DNA of 64,000 bases. Source: Symsagittifera roscoffensis (taxonomy: Eukaryota; Xenacoelomorpha; Acoela; Convolutidae). Location: assembly GCF_963678635.1 (NCBI RefSeq), contig NC_087064.1, positions 20,072,509 through 20,136,508 on the forward strand, in the 5' to 3' direction. Positions 56,401 through 58,880 of this stretch are shown here, one piece after another (the first letter of the stretch is position 1; the number at the start of each line of letters is the position of its first letter). The notes under the pieces are model-generated. The model worked only from the letters and a program-made list of their open reading frames with translations. It did no database searches and was not told where the DNA came from. The position numbers were made by a program, and so were the translations under genes.

Positions 56401-58880
56401 TAAAGTGCTATTCGTAATATAATGGTATGTGTTAATATCCTTAGCATTGGCTGTACTTAATAGCTGGTTATTCATCAAAATGAACACTTTCAAATGAACA
56501 CTAATATTTGCGACTCAGGTTGGAAAAAAAGAGAGTTCATACTATCACACAAACTTTGCTTGTGTAATTATCTCGAAGAGAGTGACGTCATTGCAGGACT
56601 GCTGTAGTATGTTACCTGGTTCTGCCATAGTAGTATGGTTCTGTCGGTGAGATTGAAGAGTTTAGCAGGTGCTGCTCCCGGGAAGTAAGTGTTCACTGTG
56701 ATAGTAGTCGCACTCTCGCTCACGCTTACAGAAATGTGAACACAGCCAATCTAAACAAATGCATCATAACCAGTCAAATGCAAATGCAGAAGTCGAAACC
56801 AGATACGTCGCTTAGAAAAGATACGTCGCTTAGCAATTTTCTAAAGGAGTCAGCCAAAACCAGTTCTATGATTATCTGAAAGCTTTCACTTGATAAAAAA
56901 TTCTCACCTGCTGCATGCGCACCAGAAAATCGTCCGTGCGCGAAATGAAGAAGGGCTTGGAAGTGCTGCTCGGACCCATACGCAGCATCATCTGCATCTT
57001 TTTCCTGCAATCATTCCCATGGATATCCTGCGTCTCCGGCCAGAACCCGACAACTCCTCCTTCGGCCAGAGGCTTCCACGTCTGAGACTCACTCGCGTCT
57101 TGGTCTTGGAAGAACTGAGCGTACTCCAGATGGTACTATAGGAAGACACACAAAAAACAATGATAAAATTTTGTCAAAAACATTGTACAATACAAACACA
57201 AAACAGTGATAAAATTTATTCGCTGGTTTCTTGTCGAGTAGCACTTCATAGCTGACAATATTAACCAATAAATCTTCATTTTAATAAAATGCTCAAATGC
57301 GGTTCGGTAAGAGCTGATCAGATTGTATTTTCCTAACGGATAAACGGTCTTAAAGGTGAAACGAAAATTCATCCAGCTTATGTGATACTCATGATTATAC
57401 TCCAAGGACAAAACTACTCCGTGTAGCTCTAATATCGATTACACTCTTTGAAAAAGTTCCTTGAAACTTTTACCAATAGCTTCAAAGTCGTCCGTAAGAT
57501 TTTAGAAAATATGATGAATGACCGAAAATCTTCCGACTAAGAGAAAGACAATACTTAAAGTAAGACTCCTAGTGCATGAAATAAATCACCTTAGTGTTGT
57601 TGAGTAGAATGAAGTTGGGAGTGATGACAATGATTTTGGTGTATCCCATCTTGGATAGAGTGTTAGTCACTCCCACCAATTGGTCGCCTCCACTCCTCCG
57701 TGGACACACTGCCACCTGACACACAAAACATACACAAAGACATAATAGGTGAAGCTCGAGAACGGACAGAAATTGAGCAGTATTCTCAAGTGTGCATTAA
57801 AGTGCACACTAAAACAAATTCATATTCTGTAGGCTAATTTCATCATGTCAAATCTAATTTTATTCCAAATATAGGGTTCCGAAGACACCAAAGTACCATC
57901 GGAAAACTTTTCTCGTCGACGCAACGATCAAAGATCTCCAAGTTCCACGAGAAGACTTCGCCCTTATAATTAGTCTGTTCTACGTAACGTCCAAATAGTA
58001 TCAAACAAGTGTGTACCTCAGCGTTACCGACAGCCTGTATGTTGAGACTGTCGGAGAAGAGGGTGTTGTCCACTCGCACACACAGTCGCATCTTCTCCAC
58101 TGTCTCCTTACTAGAGGGCGTGAACAGAGTGATGCCGGCGAAGTCACGCGGGTGTAGCAGCACTTTCTCATCATCCGCACGCTAAAAACACAGAGAACTC
58201 CCATTTATCACACAGATGCAAAGCTGAGCTTCACACCACTTGCGATAAAAAACAAGAACGCCGCTAAGTCGAAACAAAAATGTCGAAAAAAAACTAGATA
58301 TATCAAAATGAATAGGGTTAGTTTTGAAAAAATAAACAAGCCAAGACAATAGAATGTACAATTCGCACCGAAAATTTTTTTTACCGAGCGTTAACTAAGG
58401 AGAAAACACCTTTGAGAAAACTCATTAAGCTGAAAAAAAAACGAGCGGTAAATCTGTAGCGGTAAATTGGTTGCCAAGAAGCTTCAAAAAAATGAGTCCA
58501 GATGAAAAGGTCAAGTGAAATGATCATGTGAAAAGGTCATGTGAGCCCAGATGAAAAGGTCGTGTGAAAAGTTCAAGGAAATGAGTCCTGTGAACAAAAC
58601 TATTTACGGGAAAGAGTCTAGTACCCGATTACAAAACCCTCGCTTATCGTTAAAGTAAACATAAAATAAAAATACCATAGAAGCAGCAACTATTTGTGTA
58701 TAAGCAGTATCAAAACAACGCAATGGCACCAATTTTTGTACATAAGCAGTATCAAAACAACGCAATGGCACCAACCTTGATGTATAGGTCTCTCTCGAGT
58801 CTGTTCACAATCCAGTAAGGTGCGAATATGGACATCACCAGGAAGTTGCTCTCGTCAAACTCCCACGACATACCCATCAC
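18350..58880 (-). CDS. VPS13: VPS13A/C-like bridge lipid-transfer protein, C-terminal part, 19 exons
   Basis: Nineteen minus-strand exons join in one frame to give about 1,023 residues; the N-terminal two thirds lie outside. Exons 1-8 are the VAB/SHR-BD region (APYWIVNRLERDLYIK, later ELFGLGVSLVNNTVTKELPK). Exons 9-13 lead into the C-terminal region. Exons 14-16 are the ATG2-C-like helices (YEPYQ, then EFVEGLGIGVKSL and GAAGLVVKPVGGVVDLASNT). Exons 17-19 are the PH-like domain (LLRTPRVV...RPYD). Family knowledge: VPS13 proteins move phospholipids at organelle contacts; VAB binds Pro-x-Pro adaptors, the C-terminal helices and PH-like domain bind lipid droplets or membranes. Of 18 introns, 15 are phase 0 and 3 phase 2. 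Introns range from 157 to 7,782 bases; the long ones are full of mobile DNA. No break was found, so the gene looks functional. A/C type is chosen over VPS13B or D from the C-terminal motif. Confidence 0.93.
18704..18866 (-). CDS. VPS13: VPS13 exon 18 (PH-like domain)
   Basis: One base plus 54 codons; the first base completes Arg with exon 17. Acceptor GTTTATTAG|GGGAAT. Encodes ALVTAFERWEVVSQYAFKDI, the VPS13 'W...[YF]-x-[FD]-[IL]' strand pair. The donor is taken as TTGTCC|GTACAG; ACAAAA|GTGTTG nine bases earlier is possible and keeps the same phase. Confidence 0.85.
18867..19662. other. VPS13 intron 17 holding a hAT-like MITE
   Basis: Contains the MITE at 19178-19566. The rest (18867-19177) is AT-rich with no other feature recognised. 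Confidence 0.6.
19178..19566 (-). mobile_element. hAT-like MITE of the GGGGCGGAT family, inverted
   Basis: Inverse orientation to the copies at 6480 and 35117. The right end CCTAAATCCGCCCCTG at 19566 is clear; the left end ATGCGCGGATCTAAAAT is damaged. No target duplication could be read. An open frame of 128 codons on the minus strand is repeat sequence. Confidence 0.65.
19663..19860 (-). CDS. VPS13: VPS13 exon 17 (PH-like domain)
   Basis: One base, 65 codons, two bases. Acceptor TTTGCGTAG|ATCGGC, donor CAACAG|GTCTGT. Encodes HLLRTPRVVRADCVVRPYDS, then FTNNKSLKGAIIVTNR, matching VPS13A/C '[LVI]-R-x-PR...[VI]-RPY...' and the first PH-like strands '...[LM]-[IL]-x-[TV]-[ND]-[RK]-R'. Confidence 0.95.
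20049..20251 (-). CDS. VPS13: VPS13 exon 16
   Basis: 67 codons plus two bases (ends phase 2). Acceptor TTTTGTACAG|GGACTG, donor CGGGG|GTAAAT. Encodes SGVLSGVTGVITQPIQGVKK, then GAAGLVVKPVGGVVDLASNT FEGIR. This is the most conserved VPS13 signature, the amphipathic helices used for membrane and lipid-droplet binding. Confidence 0.98.
20252..20798. other. VPS13 intron 15, no feature seen
   Basis: 547 bases of AT-rich DNA between exons 15 and 16. No repeat with another copy in the window was recognised. Confidence 0.4.
20799..21005 (-). CDS. VPS13: VPS13 exon 15
   Basis: 69 codons, phase 0. Acceptor TTTTTTAG|GGTGCT, donor GGGCAG|GTAACA. Encodes GAILGPQEFVEGLGIGVKSL, then HAIGGVFGVASSVTASAGQA, the Gly-rich amphipathic helix of VPS13. 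It then reads LSFDEKHKQERRNDMRDKPQ, the '[LM]-[TS]-[FM]-D-x-x-[YH]-[QK]-x-x-R' motif. Confidence 0.97.
21328..21441 (-). CDS. VPS13: VPS13 exon 14 (start of ATG2-C-like helices)
   Basis: 38 codons, phase 0. Acceptor CGCATATAG|ATAGTG, donor TACCAG|GTCGGT. Encodes FANLDALGNPQKLF, then DLFYEPYQ, the near-invariant VPS13 'LG-[NS]-P...FYEPYQG' motif. The following G comes from exon 15. Confidence 0.97.
21651..22396. mobile_element. Long inverted repeat (foldback element), 746 bp
   Basis: The outer ends CAAATTGTTA (21651) and TAACAATTTG (22396) are inverses. The arms match through most of their length: TTAGGTGAATGTTACAAGCC at 21833 against GGCTTGTAACAATCACCTAA at 22191, and AATCCCGGTCCTAGGTGGT at 21906 against CACCTGGGACCGGGATTA at 22122. 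The centre is near 22023. Inside an intron this would form a hairpin of about 350 bp per arm in the pre-mRNA. Confidence 0.85.
22394..22582 (+). other. Thr/Ala/Lys-rich open frame next to the foldback
   Basis: 62 codons with the near-repeat STGTTESK / ATGTTEAK, ending SKTS. The DNA is less AT-rich than its neighbours. It begins inside the end of the inverted repeat and stops just before a P-repeat. No family, no promoter. Possible scrap of a captured coding sequence, or chance. Confidence 0.2.
22594..22975 (+). repeat. P-repeat copy
   Basis: Starts CATAGCCACCAGACAGTTG and continues AGTCAATGAACGCAA, then the body to about AATGAACTGAACTAAATAAG. The 3' hairpin is missing. Confidence 0.75.
23163..23262 (-). 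repeat. Shared GC-rich core module, copy 1
   Basis: The minus strand reads GTGACCGCTGCAGTTGCGCC, AACGTGTTGCGAGC, then CAACAGAGGGT and ACCGGTTATCGCCGC. The same order of phrases occurs at 23799-23932 (inverted) and 27616-27773. Confidence 0.65.
23799..23932 (-). repeat. Shared GC-rich core module, copy 2
   Basis: On the minus strand: GTGACTGCCGCAGCCGGGCC, GTGTTGCAAGCTTGCCAAC, AGAGCCGGTTATCGGCGC, then GCGCGTAGCGCGCCCGCC. It sits inside the 23447-25118 element. Confidence 0.65.
24434..24724. mobile_element. Foldback element with ~140-bp arms and 11-base loop
   Basis: The left arm starts CATCCTCCTCCCCAAATAGA; the right arm ends TCTATTTGGGGAGGAGGATG. The arms pair nearly throughout and meet at a loop near 24574-24584 (AAACACGTTTA). 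This is one of the most perfect hairpins in the window, nested in the 23447-25118 element. Confidence 0.85.
25180..25798. mobile_element. Terminal-inverted-repeat element with GGCTTGAAGTCCC repeats
   Basis: The left end GGGTCTAGGACAACAAGCC pairs with the right end GGCTTGATGTCCGGCACCC. GACTTCAAGCCG at the left is answered by two copies of CGGCTTGAAGTCCC-type sequence at the right (about 25573 and 25736). Flanks CAGACATG and CACACATG form a possible 8-bp target duplication with one mismatch. Confidence 0.65.
25816..25939. mobile_element. Small foldback, 124 bp
   Basis: AGACAACTGCGTATACAGAC at the left pairs with GTCTGAATACGCGGTTGTCT at the right. The inner arm AACCAATCATAATC pairs with GATTATGATTGGTT. 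Confidence 0.75.
26230..26660. mobile_element. TIR element GGGTCTTATGCAC family, copy 1
   Basis: Ends GGGTCTTATGCACTAAACGG and CCGTTTAGTGCATAACACCC; about 57 bp of inverted repeat. Flanked by GAAAATTC (26222-26229) and GAAAGTTC (26661-26668): an 8-bp target duplication with one later change. The 8-bp size fits hAT-like elements. No transposase coding is seen. Confidence 0.8.
26669..27358. mobile_element. TIR element of the GGGG(C)...AACAGTGCC family, short copy, split by another element
   Basis: Left end GGGGGCGTTCAAC; right end GTTGTACTTCGGCACTG and then TTGTACTGCCCC at 27358. Relative of 23447-25118 (same CGGCACTGTTG repeats). Its left flank is GAAAGTTC (26661-26668), shared with the neighbour, and its right flank is GAAAATTC (27359-27366). 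The element at 26682-26977 is inserted near its left end. Confidence 0.75.
26682..26977. mobile_element. TIR element GGTGACGTYCCATTTGTACC family, copy 1
   Basis: 296 bp. Left end has CCATTTGTACCAACGGTCAT; right end TTTTGGTACTTGTG then AATACCCACC. Flanks CGTTCAAC (26674-26681) and CGTTCAAT (26978-26985) make an 8-bp duplication with one mismatch inside the host element at 26669-27358. It lacks the 131-bp GC-rich block that copy 2 carries. Confidence 0.75.
27452..27873. mobile_element. TIR element GGTGACGTYCCATTTGTACC family, copy 2
   Basis: 422 bp with the same ends as copy 1. It is flanked by perfect GATCATTC at 27444-27451 and 27874-27881. It carries the GC-rich core module between CGCGCCAACG and TTAATAGTCTTAGG, exactly where copy 1 has nothing. 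Confidence 0.85.
27616..27773 (+). repeat. Shared GC-rich core module, copy 3
   Basis: Reads GTGACCGCCGCAGTCGCGCC, GTGTTGCGAGCTTGCCAAC, AGAGCCGGTTATCGCCGC and CGCGCGCGTAGCGCGCCC in order. Much more GC-rich than anything else in the intron. Confidence 0.7.
27882..28805. mobile_element. TIR element GGGTCTTATGCAC family, copy 2, split by another element
   Basis: Ends GGGTCTTATGCACTCAACGG and GGGCCGTTTAGTGCAAAAGA then CCC. Flanked by perfect GATCATTC at 27874-27881 (shared with the left neighbour) and 28806-28813. Host to the element at 28212-28677. Confidence 0.85.
28212..28677. mobile_element. TIR element GGTACTACTATGATAGAGTG
   Basis: 466 bp. Ends GGTACTACTATGATAGAGTG and CACTCTATCATAGTAGTACC are perfect 20-bp inverses. 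Flanks GTTGATCG and GTTGATCA give an 8-bp duplication with one mismatch. It is the youngest visible insertion in its host element, judging by its perfect ends. Confidence 0.85.
28851..29063 (-). CDS. VPS13: VPS13 exon 13
   Basis: 71 codons, phase 0. Acceptor CCATTACAG|ATGCTT, donor AATCAG|GTACAC. Encodes LLSLSLARGENDTALLPIDN SFLDGLTQTLGVVLTEQ, then the helix QLTNQAQKFYTNQ, corresponding to VPS13 'hLSvSL...hhks-[IL]-G-hh-LT-[ED]'. The intron downstream of its donor is the 7.4-kb transposon nest; the upstream intron holds the tRNA-Val gene. Confidence 0.95.
29124..29196 (+). tRNA. tRNA-Val (anticodon CAC)
   Basis: The 73-base cloverleaf closes fully. Acceptor GTCACCA/TGGTGAC. A box TGGTGTAGTGG with GGTTATCAC D arm. 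Anticodon stem TGTGC/GCACA around loop CTCACAC (anticodon CAC). Variable AGGTC. T arm CGCGG-TTCGAGC-CCGCG containing the B box GGTTCGAGCC. TTTT at 29201-29204 is a Pol III stop. No intron. It lies antisense within a VPS13 intron, 60 bp upstream (in the VPS13 sense) of exon 13. All landmark bases look intact, so it should be active. Confidence 0.96.
29317..30060 (+). repeat. P-repeat copy (long subfamily), split by an insertion
   Basis: Starts CATAGCCAGCAGACAGTTG and has AGTCAATAAACGCA, the body, and then after the insertion ATATACCTAAGGGTATTCAT. It ends TATATAAGAGCCTGAAC and TTCATCGACTCTTAA. The insertion occupies 29668-29884. Confidence 0.85.
29668..29884. mobile_element. 217-bp TIR element (MITE) with 9-bp target duplication
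   Basis: Left end GGGGCTAGGC then TTTTTACCAGACCGACC; right end GGTAAAAGGTCGGTCCCC. Flanked by AGTGCACAT at 29659-29667 and 29885-29893. Other P-repeat copies show the empty site (AAAAAGTGCATATATACC at 47636), proving an insertion. A 9-bp duplication is typical of Mutator-like elements. Confidence 0.85.
30122..30244 (-). CDS. VPS13: VPS13 exon 12
   Basis: 41 codons, phase 0. Acceptor TGTTTTAG|AAGCAG, donor ATCAAG|GTAACC. Encodes RHYYQDLNLGPIK, matching VPS13 '[YF]-[FY]-x-x-L-x-[LI]-x-P-I-K'. Confidence 0.95.
30245..30605. other. Start of VPS13 intron 11, no feature seen
   Basis: AT-rich DNA just upstream of exon 12 on the minus strand. No repeat or gene was recognised. Confidence 0.35.
30606..32050. 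repeat. Diverged tandem array, unit about 95-115 bp
   Basis: The same sequence of phrases returns at least ten times: AGCAAGCTA, then a GATGAAA-like phrase, TTTGAAA, TTTCATAG, GCGAATCGGTTCGCGAAAAG or variants, then AAGTTTTTT. Units differ by many substitutions and small indels. One variant block has CGATTGCATAAC repeated at 31125, 31268 and 31475. Old tandem satellite inside the intron. Confidence 0.65.
32051..32400. other. Spacer between tandem array and LINE
   Basis: No feature recognised; possibly the degraded 3' UTR of the LINE. Confidence 0.3.
32401..33640 (-). pseudogene. Non-LTR retrotransposon (LINE) 3' part
   Basis: Minus strand, 5' to 3': 33133-33576 carries ERGLREGCPTSPHLFNIFHQ AVMREAERER, the RT block that precedes the active site. 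FEDDTTI (the FxDD box, normally FADD) lies near 33150 in a shifted frame. 32401-32979 carries PRSLQNLGHITRIDNRRPTK LAILGWH and ends with a zinc-finger-like KVCLSAGGLVIHQKRIH, whose first Cys pair is incomplete. The N-terminal endonuclease and RT start are missing (5' truncation is usual). Frameshifted, dead. Confidence 0.8.
33671..33745. repeat. ATC/ATCA trinucleotide microsatellite
   Basis: Runs of CATCATCACC and CATCAAAACCATC next to the LINE 5' break. Confidence 0.85.
33746..34873. other. Intron DNA without recognised feature
   Basis: Contains a long minus-strand open frame (33908-34444) that looks accidental, and a short internal echo: GATCTTAGGCGACCATC at 34079 and GATCTTATGCGACCATC at 34254. 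Confidence 0.35.
34874..35745 (+). repeat. P-repeat copy, split by a hAT-like MITE
   Basis: Starts CTACATAGCCAACTGACAGT and continues through the family body to GGAAAATCTGATAAATAATTT, then the MITE. The rest follows from ATTTCCAAAATTAGAAGTCG to ATATAAGAGTCTTCACTACG and TTCATTGCTCTTAAAAA. Confidence 0.85.
35117..35542 (+). mobile_element. hAT-like MITE, GGGGCGGAT family, complete
   Basis: 426 bp. Ends CAGGGGCGGATTTAGGG and CCTAGATCCGCCCCTG. Flanks AATAATTT (35109-35116) and ACTAATTT (35543-35550), an 8-bp duplication with one mismatch inside a P-repeat. Long poly-C runs near both ends. Confidence 0.85.
35954..36116. repeat. Short inverted-repeat unit
   Basis: ATTTAGGTCCCAG at the left and CTGGGACCTAAAT at the right are perfect inverses about 150 bp apart. 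Possible small MITE; no target duplication established. Confidence 0.4.
36260..36670 (-). repeat. Dispersed repeat with tRNA-like boxes (family Q)
   Basis: CACAGAGGCGAAGCTTC at 36303 and GAACACTTTCATTTGCGAG at 36598 recur at 55850, 59205 and 50935. At 36418-36480 the minus strand resembles a tRNA (GTGGCGCGTGAGACTC as A-box-like part, GGAGTTTGAATTC as B-box-like part). Confidence 0.5.
37037..37129 (-). CDS. VPS13: VPS13 exon 11
   Basis: 31 codons, phase 0. Acceptor TTTTTTCAG|GTGCTC, donor AACGTG|GTGAGA. Encodes VLIQEFAVKIDTTFLGALQM FF, equal to VPS13 'VLIQE-[MF]-x-[LV]-[RK]-[LI]-D'. Confidence 0.95.
37439..37612 (-). CDS. VPS13: VPS13 exon 10
   Basis: 58 codons, phase 0. Acceptor TCGTGTAG|ATGAAC, donor TGCAAG|GTGAGA. 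Encodes NRLQVDDPLPTCMFPVVFAP, then FIQASVVMQRGSG and LFKYCK, matching VPS13 '[NI]-Q-[LI]...FP-[FV]-V-[FL]...'. Strongly GC-rich compared with its introns. Confidence 0.95.
37933..38091 (-). CDS. VPS13: VPS13 exon 9
   Basis: 53 codons, phase 0. Acceptor TTTGTCAG|GTGACA, donor TTCAAG|GTCAAA. Encodes VTINIGGGSHTFDFSKSPIQ, then RTYLHGISIQYQQSPNVTHF, the VPS13 strand pairing that precedes the 'P...FPVVF' segment. Confidence 0.9.
38194..38533. repeat. ATGT microsatellite, about 340 bp
   Basis: About 85 units of ATGT with scattered changes (GTTTGTATG, GTAGGTATG). It lies 100 bp upstream of the exon 9 acceptor (minus strand). It creates long false open frames on both strands. Confidence 0.98.
38540..39550. 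other. Intron DNA without recognised feature
   Basis: AT-rich; no repeat or gene recognised. Confidence 0.35.
39556..40055 (-). repeat. Family X repeat with tRNA-like boxes
   Basis: Begins GCGGCAACTAAGCCGGC. tRNA-like part at 39651-39724 (minus: TGGCGAAGAGCTAACGC and GATTCGAATCAGG). Ends with GTGAACAAGGTTATTTAGGG and TACCCTTGCTTATCGCAAAG, shared with 47187-47262 and 58590-58660. Confidence 0.55.
40141..40357 (+). repeat. P-repeat copy, short internal-deletion form
   Basis: Has both ends (GCCAACAGACGGTTGGAAAA; TATATAAGAGTCTGAATTAC and GTTCATCGACTCTCAAAA) but only about 215 bp. The middle section present in other copies is missing. Confidence 0.8.
40818..41140 (+). mobile_element. hAT-like MITE relic, both ends lost
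   Basis: GACCCCCTGCCGACCCAAAG through GGGAGCGCGCGCC to AAAATCCGCCCC; body of the GGGGCGGAT family without recognisable termini. Confidence 0.65.
41772..42041 (-). CDS. VPS13: VPS13 exon 8
   Basis: 90 codons, phase 0. Acceptor TTTCACAG|GAGCAA, donor CATCAG|GTTTGC. Encodes ELFGLGVSLVNNTVTKELPK EILYMGVTPTDVAWFYWG, the hallmark VPS13 segment 'GISLVN...EI-x-Y-x-G-[IV]-T-x-[ST]-x-[VI]-x-W'. Confidence 0.97.
42042..42844. other. Intron DNA with one 34-bp direct repeat
   Basis: ATTCAATTGAATATTCTCC followed by AAATTATATCACTTT occurs at about 42393 and 42433. Otherwise no feature seen. Confidence 0.4.
42845..43150 (-). mobile_element. hAT-like MITE relic, very diverged
   Basis: Inverse of the family body can be followed through GGCCGACTAAATTGAATTTT, GGCGCCTCCTTAAAAT and AGGGTCGGTCGGCCA. 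Ends are not identifiable. Confidence 0.4.
43780..44744 (+). mobile_element. Mutator-like (MULE) element relic, 965 bp, with 9-bp target duplication
   Basis: Flanked by AGGTCATTC at 43771-43779 and 44745-44753. The ends are long inverted repeats made of tandem units near GGATAAAATCCCCCA / GGACTAAATCCCCCA, about 110-130 bp per side. Between them lies the C-terminus of a MULE-type transposase. TIRs, 9-bp duplication and transposase agree. Confidence 0.88.
44206..44514 (+). pseudogene. MULE transposase C-terminal fragment
   Basis: 102 codons: MWNVYFRTIDDLPRTNNALE GFHRGFESML, then SNPDIWKFIEAIQRQQS and ending YLKAIAVNLSF. RTNN-x-[LV]-E-[GF]-[WF]-H is the usual motif after the last catalytic Glu region of MULE transposases that travel with FLYWCH or SWIM-type zinc fingers. 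The catalytic DDE part upstream is deleted and a TAA lies in frame about 30 bases before. Cannot be active. Confidence 0.8.
44851..46044. other. Intron DNA without recognised feature
   Basis: AT-rich; no gene or clear repeat recognised. Confidence 0.35.
46045..46235 (+). repeat. P-repeat fragment
   Basis: Middle section of the long subfamily (CATTTTCGAAACTAAAT, GCGCTTTTCATATTGGACAG, CAAATGAATTTGATT). Its end runs into AGAAGCTGAGCTTCG, a phrase also near 58215 and 59990. Confidence 0.55.
46700..47270 (-). repeat. Family X repeat with tRNA-like boxes
   Basis: AACTAAGCCGACAAAACA at 46983; tRNA-like part at 47068-47139 (minus: GCCTGGAGGCAACGATTAC and TGTGTTTCAATCTGATC). Tail GTAAACAAAGTTATTTACGG and TTGCTTATAGCAAGGG at 47191-47262. 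Confidence 0.5.
47287..47740 (+). repeat. P-repeat copy (long subfamily)
   Basis: Starts ATAGCCAATCGAAGATCGG, body intact, contains the empty site for two insertions seen elsewhere (AAGTGCATATATACCTAAG). Ends GGAGTCTTCACTACGTTTAT and TACTCTTA. Confidence 0.85.
47997..48290 (+). repeat. P-repeat copy with internal deletions
   Basis: TGAACGCAAGGAAACTG, GCTCGATAGTGGAGTTTG, ending ACTACGTTCATTACTCTTTC. Confidence 0.75.
48291..49823. other. Intron DNA without recognised feature
   Basis: 1.5 kb upstream of exon 8 and downstream of exon 7 (minus strand). No repeat, RNA gene or coding frame recognised. Confidence 0.35.
49824..49905 (-). CDS. VPS13: VPS13 exon 7
   Basis: One base plus 27 codons. 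The first base completes an Arg codon with exon 6. Acceptor TTTTCAG|GTACTAC, donor ACTAAA|GTGAGT. Encodes YYGASMLCRQQRVLVFTDDQ, matching the VPS13 '...G-x-[QR]-R-[IV]-[LI]-[LV]-FT-[ED]-D' strand. Confidence 0.92.
49966..50052 (+). mobile_element. hAT-like MITE, left end fragment
   Basis: GCAGATTTAGGGGGATGCCC, then AGTGATTCGACTCC and GTCGACCCAAAAGTGCCC; abrupt stop. Confidence 0.6.
50087..50515 (+). repeat. P-repeat copy
   Basis: AGTCAGTGAACGCAAGGAAAC through CTGTTCGATTGTGAAATTTG to AAGTCTTCACTACGTTCATT and GACTCTTAAAAAA. The extreme 5' palindrome is missing. Confidence 0.8.
50530..51000 (-). repeat. Family Q repeat with tRNA-like boxes
   Basis: TCACACTACGCTTTACTTGT, GCTCTATAAAGTGCAATAAA, tRNA-like part at 50761-50820 (minus: GTGGCTGAGAGGATAGCG and TAGGTTCTAGGTGCGG), then GAACACTTTTATTTGCGAA. 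Confidence 0.55.
51157..51404 (-). CDS. VPS13: VPS13 exon 6
   Basis: 82 codons plus two bases (ends phase 2). Acceptor ATATTCAG|GATCCG, donor AAAAG|GTGTGT. Encodes PPEKTYVLAPNTHMLFTWTD PTAQRLLCYK, the VPS13 '[LV]-x-P...F-x-W-x-DP...R-x-L' motif. An acid/Gln-rich stretch follows. Confidence 0.93.
52079..52435 (+). repeat. P-repeat copy with internal deletion
   Basis: AGAGTCAACTGACCATTGG at the start; ends ATGTTCATCCACTCTTAA. Body shortened near 52330. Confidence 0.75.
52722..53260 (+). repeat. P-repeat copy with duplicated 5' end
   Basis: Two 5' ends in a row: CCAATAGACAGTTGGAAAAG at 52728 and AGCCATCAGACAGTTGGAAA at 52773. Long-subfamily body, ending AAGAGGCTGAAGTAC and TTCATCGGCTCTTAA. Confidence 0.8.
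53580..53870 (-). repeat. Family Q repeat, diverged
   Basis: CGACAAAGAACAGCTC, tRNA-like remains around 53690-53750 (GTAGATTAGGATTCTCAAC on plus), ATTTCCACCAAATAGG and GGCTTGTGTAAAT. Confidence 0.4.
54478..54795 (+). repeat. P-repeat copy, 5' truncated
   Basis: ACTGGGAAATCTGAAAG, CTGTCCGATAGTGGAATTTG, ending CTAAATAAGAGTCTGAATAG and CATCCACTTCTAAAAA. Confidence 0.7.
54916..55206 (+). other. Possible small gene or pseudogene with acidic tail and AATAAA
   Basis: Less AT-rich than its surroundings. One frame (54916-55110) reads LFQRPFLPDPNEAVANRTAA and FDQLARRKKRIYHSSVAYVG; the overlapping frame (54944-55195) ends RSYSSNSDSEEEDEEEDSR and TGA. Protein-like composition passes from one frame to the other, suggesting a frameshifted relic. 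AATAAA follows at 55201-55206. No family recognised; antisense in a VPS13 intron. Confidence 0.3.
55343..55501 (+). mobile_element. hAT-like MITE, short internal-deletion form, perfect 8-bp TSD
   Basis: 159 bp with ends CAGTAGCGGATTTAGG and CCTAGATCAGCGCTTG. Flanked by perfect GTTGGGAC at 55335-55342 and 55502-55509. Shows that the family makes 8-bp duplications. Confidence 0.88.
55845..56540 (-). repeat. Family Q repeat, long copy with tRNA-like boxes
   Basis: GAGGCGAAGTTGCACTTCGC at 55851; AGCCAGCTATGACGTATTAG at 55973; tRNA-like part at 56313-56385 (minus: TAGCGTAGAGGTAGGG and GGTTCGAACC, a canonical B box core). Ends CACTAATATTTGCGACTCAG and TTGGAAAAAAAGAGAG. Confidence 0.6.
56616..56750 (-). 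CDS. VPS13: VPS13 exon 5
   Basis: 45 codons, phase 0. Acceptor TGTTTAG|ATTGGC, donor AACCAG|GTAACA. Encodes CVHISVSESATTITVNTYFP, then LFNLTDRTILLWQNQ, the VPS13 'x-NxT...Y-x-Q' strand. Only 157 bases of intron separate it from exon 4. Confidence 0.92.
56908..57135 (-). CDS. VPS13: VPS13 exon 4
   Basis: 76 codons, phase 0. Acceptor CCTATAG|TACCAT, donor CAGCAG|GTGAGA (strong). Encodes EGGVVGFWPE, equal to the C-x-PFWPE motif of VPS13 VAB repeats, then RMGPSSTSKPFFISRTDD. Confidence 0.92.
57590..57715 (-). CDS. VPS13: VPS13 exon 3
   Basis: 42 codons, phase 0. Acceptor GTGTCAG|GTGGCAG, donor ACTAAG|GTGATT. Encodes LVGVTNTLSKMGYTKIIVIT PNFILLNNTK, the VPS13 pattern in which a hydrophobic strand ends in TP-[FN]-[YF]-hydrophobic-N. 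Confidence 0.9.
58017..58181 (-). CDS. VPS13: VPS13 exon 2
   Basis: 55 codons, phase 0. Acceptor TTTTTAG|CGTGCG, donor GCTGAG|GTACAC. Encodes KMRLCVRVDNTLFSDSLNIQ AVGNAE, corresponding to the VPS13 segment '...RV.DS.WSD.FS.DTVG' that closes a VAB repeat. Confidence 0.9.
58500..58775. repeat. Local tandem repeats and family X tail next to exon 1 donor
   Basis: AGATGAAAAGGTC-type phrases repeat at 58500-58580. CTGTGAACAAAACTATTTACGG at 58587 is the family X tail. ATAAGCAGTATCAAAACAAC then GCAATGGCACCAA occurs at about 58698 and 58743; the second copy ends at the splice donor of VPS13 exon 1. Confidence 0.7.
58776..58880 (-). CDS. VPS13: VPS13 exon 1 of those visible (VAB region start)
   Basis: 35 codons, phase 0 at both ends. 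Acceptor TTTTGTAG|GTGATGGG, donor ATCAAG|GTTGGT, which is weak (T at +3, no A at +4). Encodes SIFAPYWIVNRLERDLYIK, the PYW-x-[IVL]-N motif shared by VPS13 VAB regions. The donor lies at the edge of a local tandem duplication (58695-58775). Confidence 0.9.
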
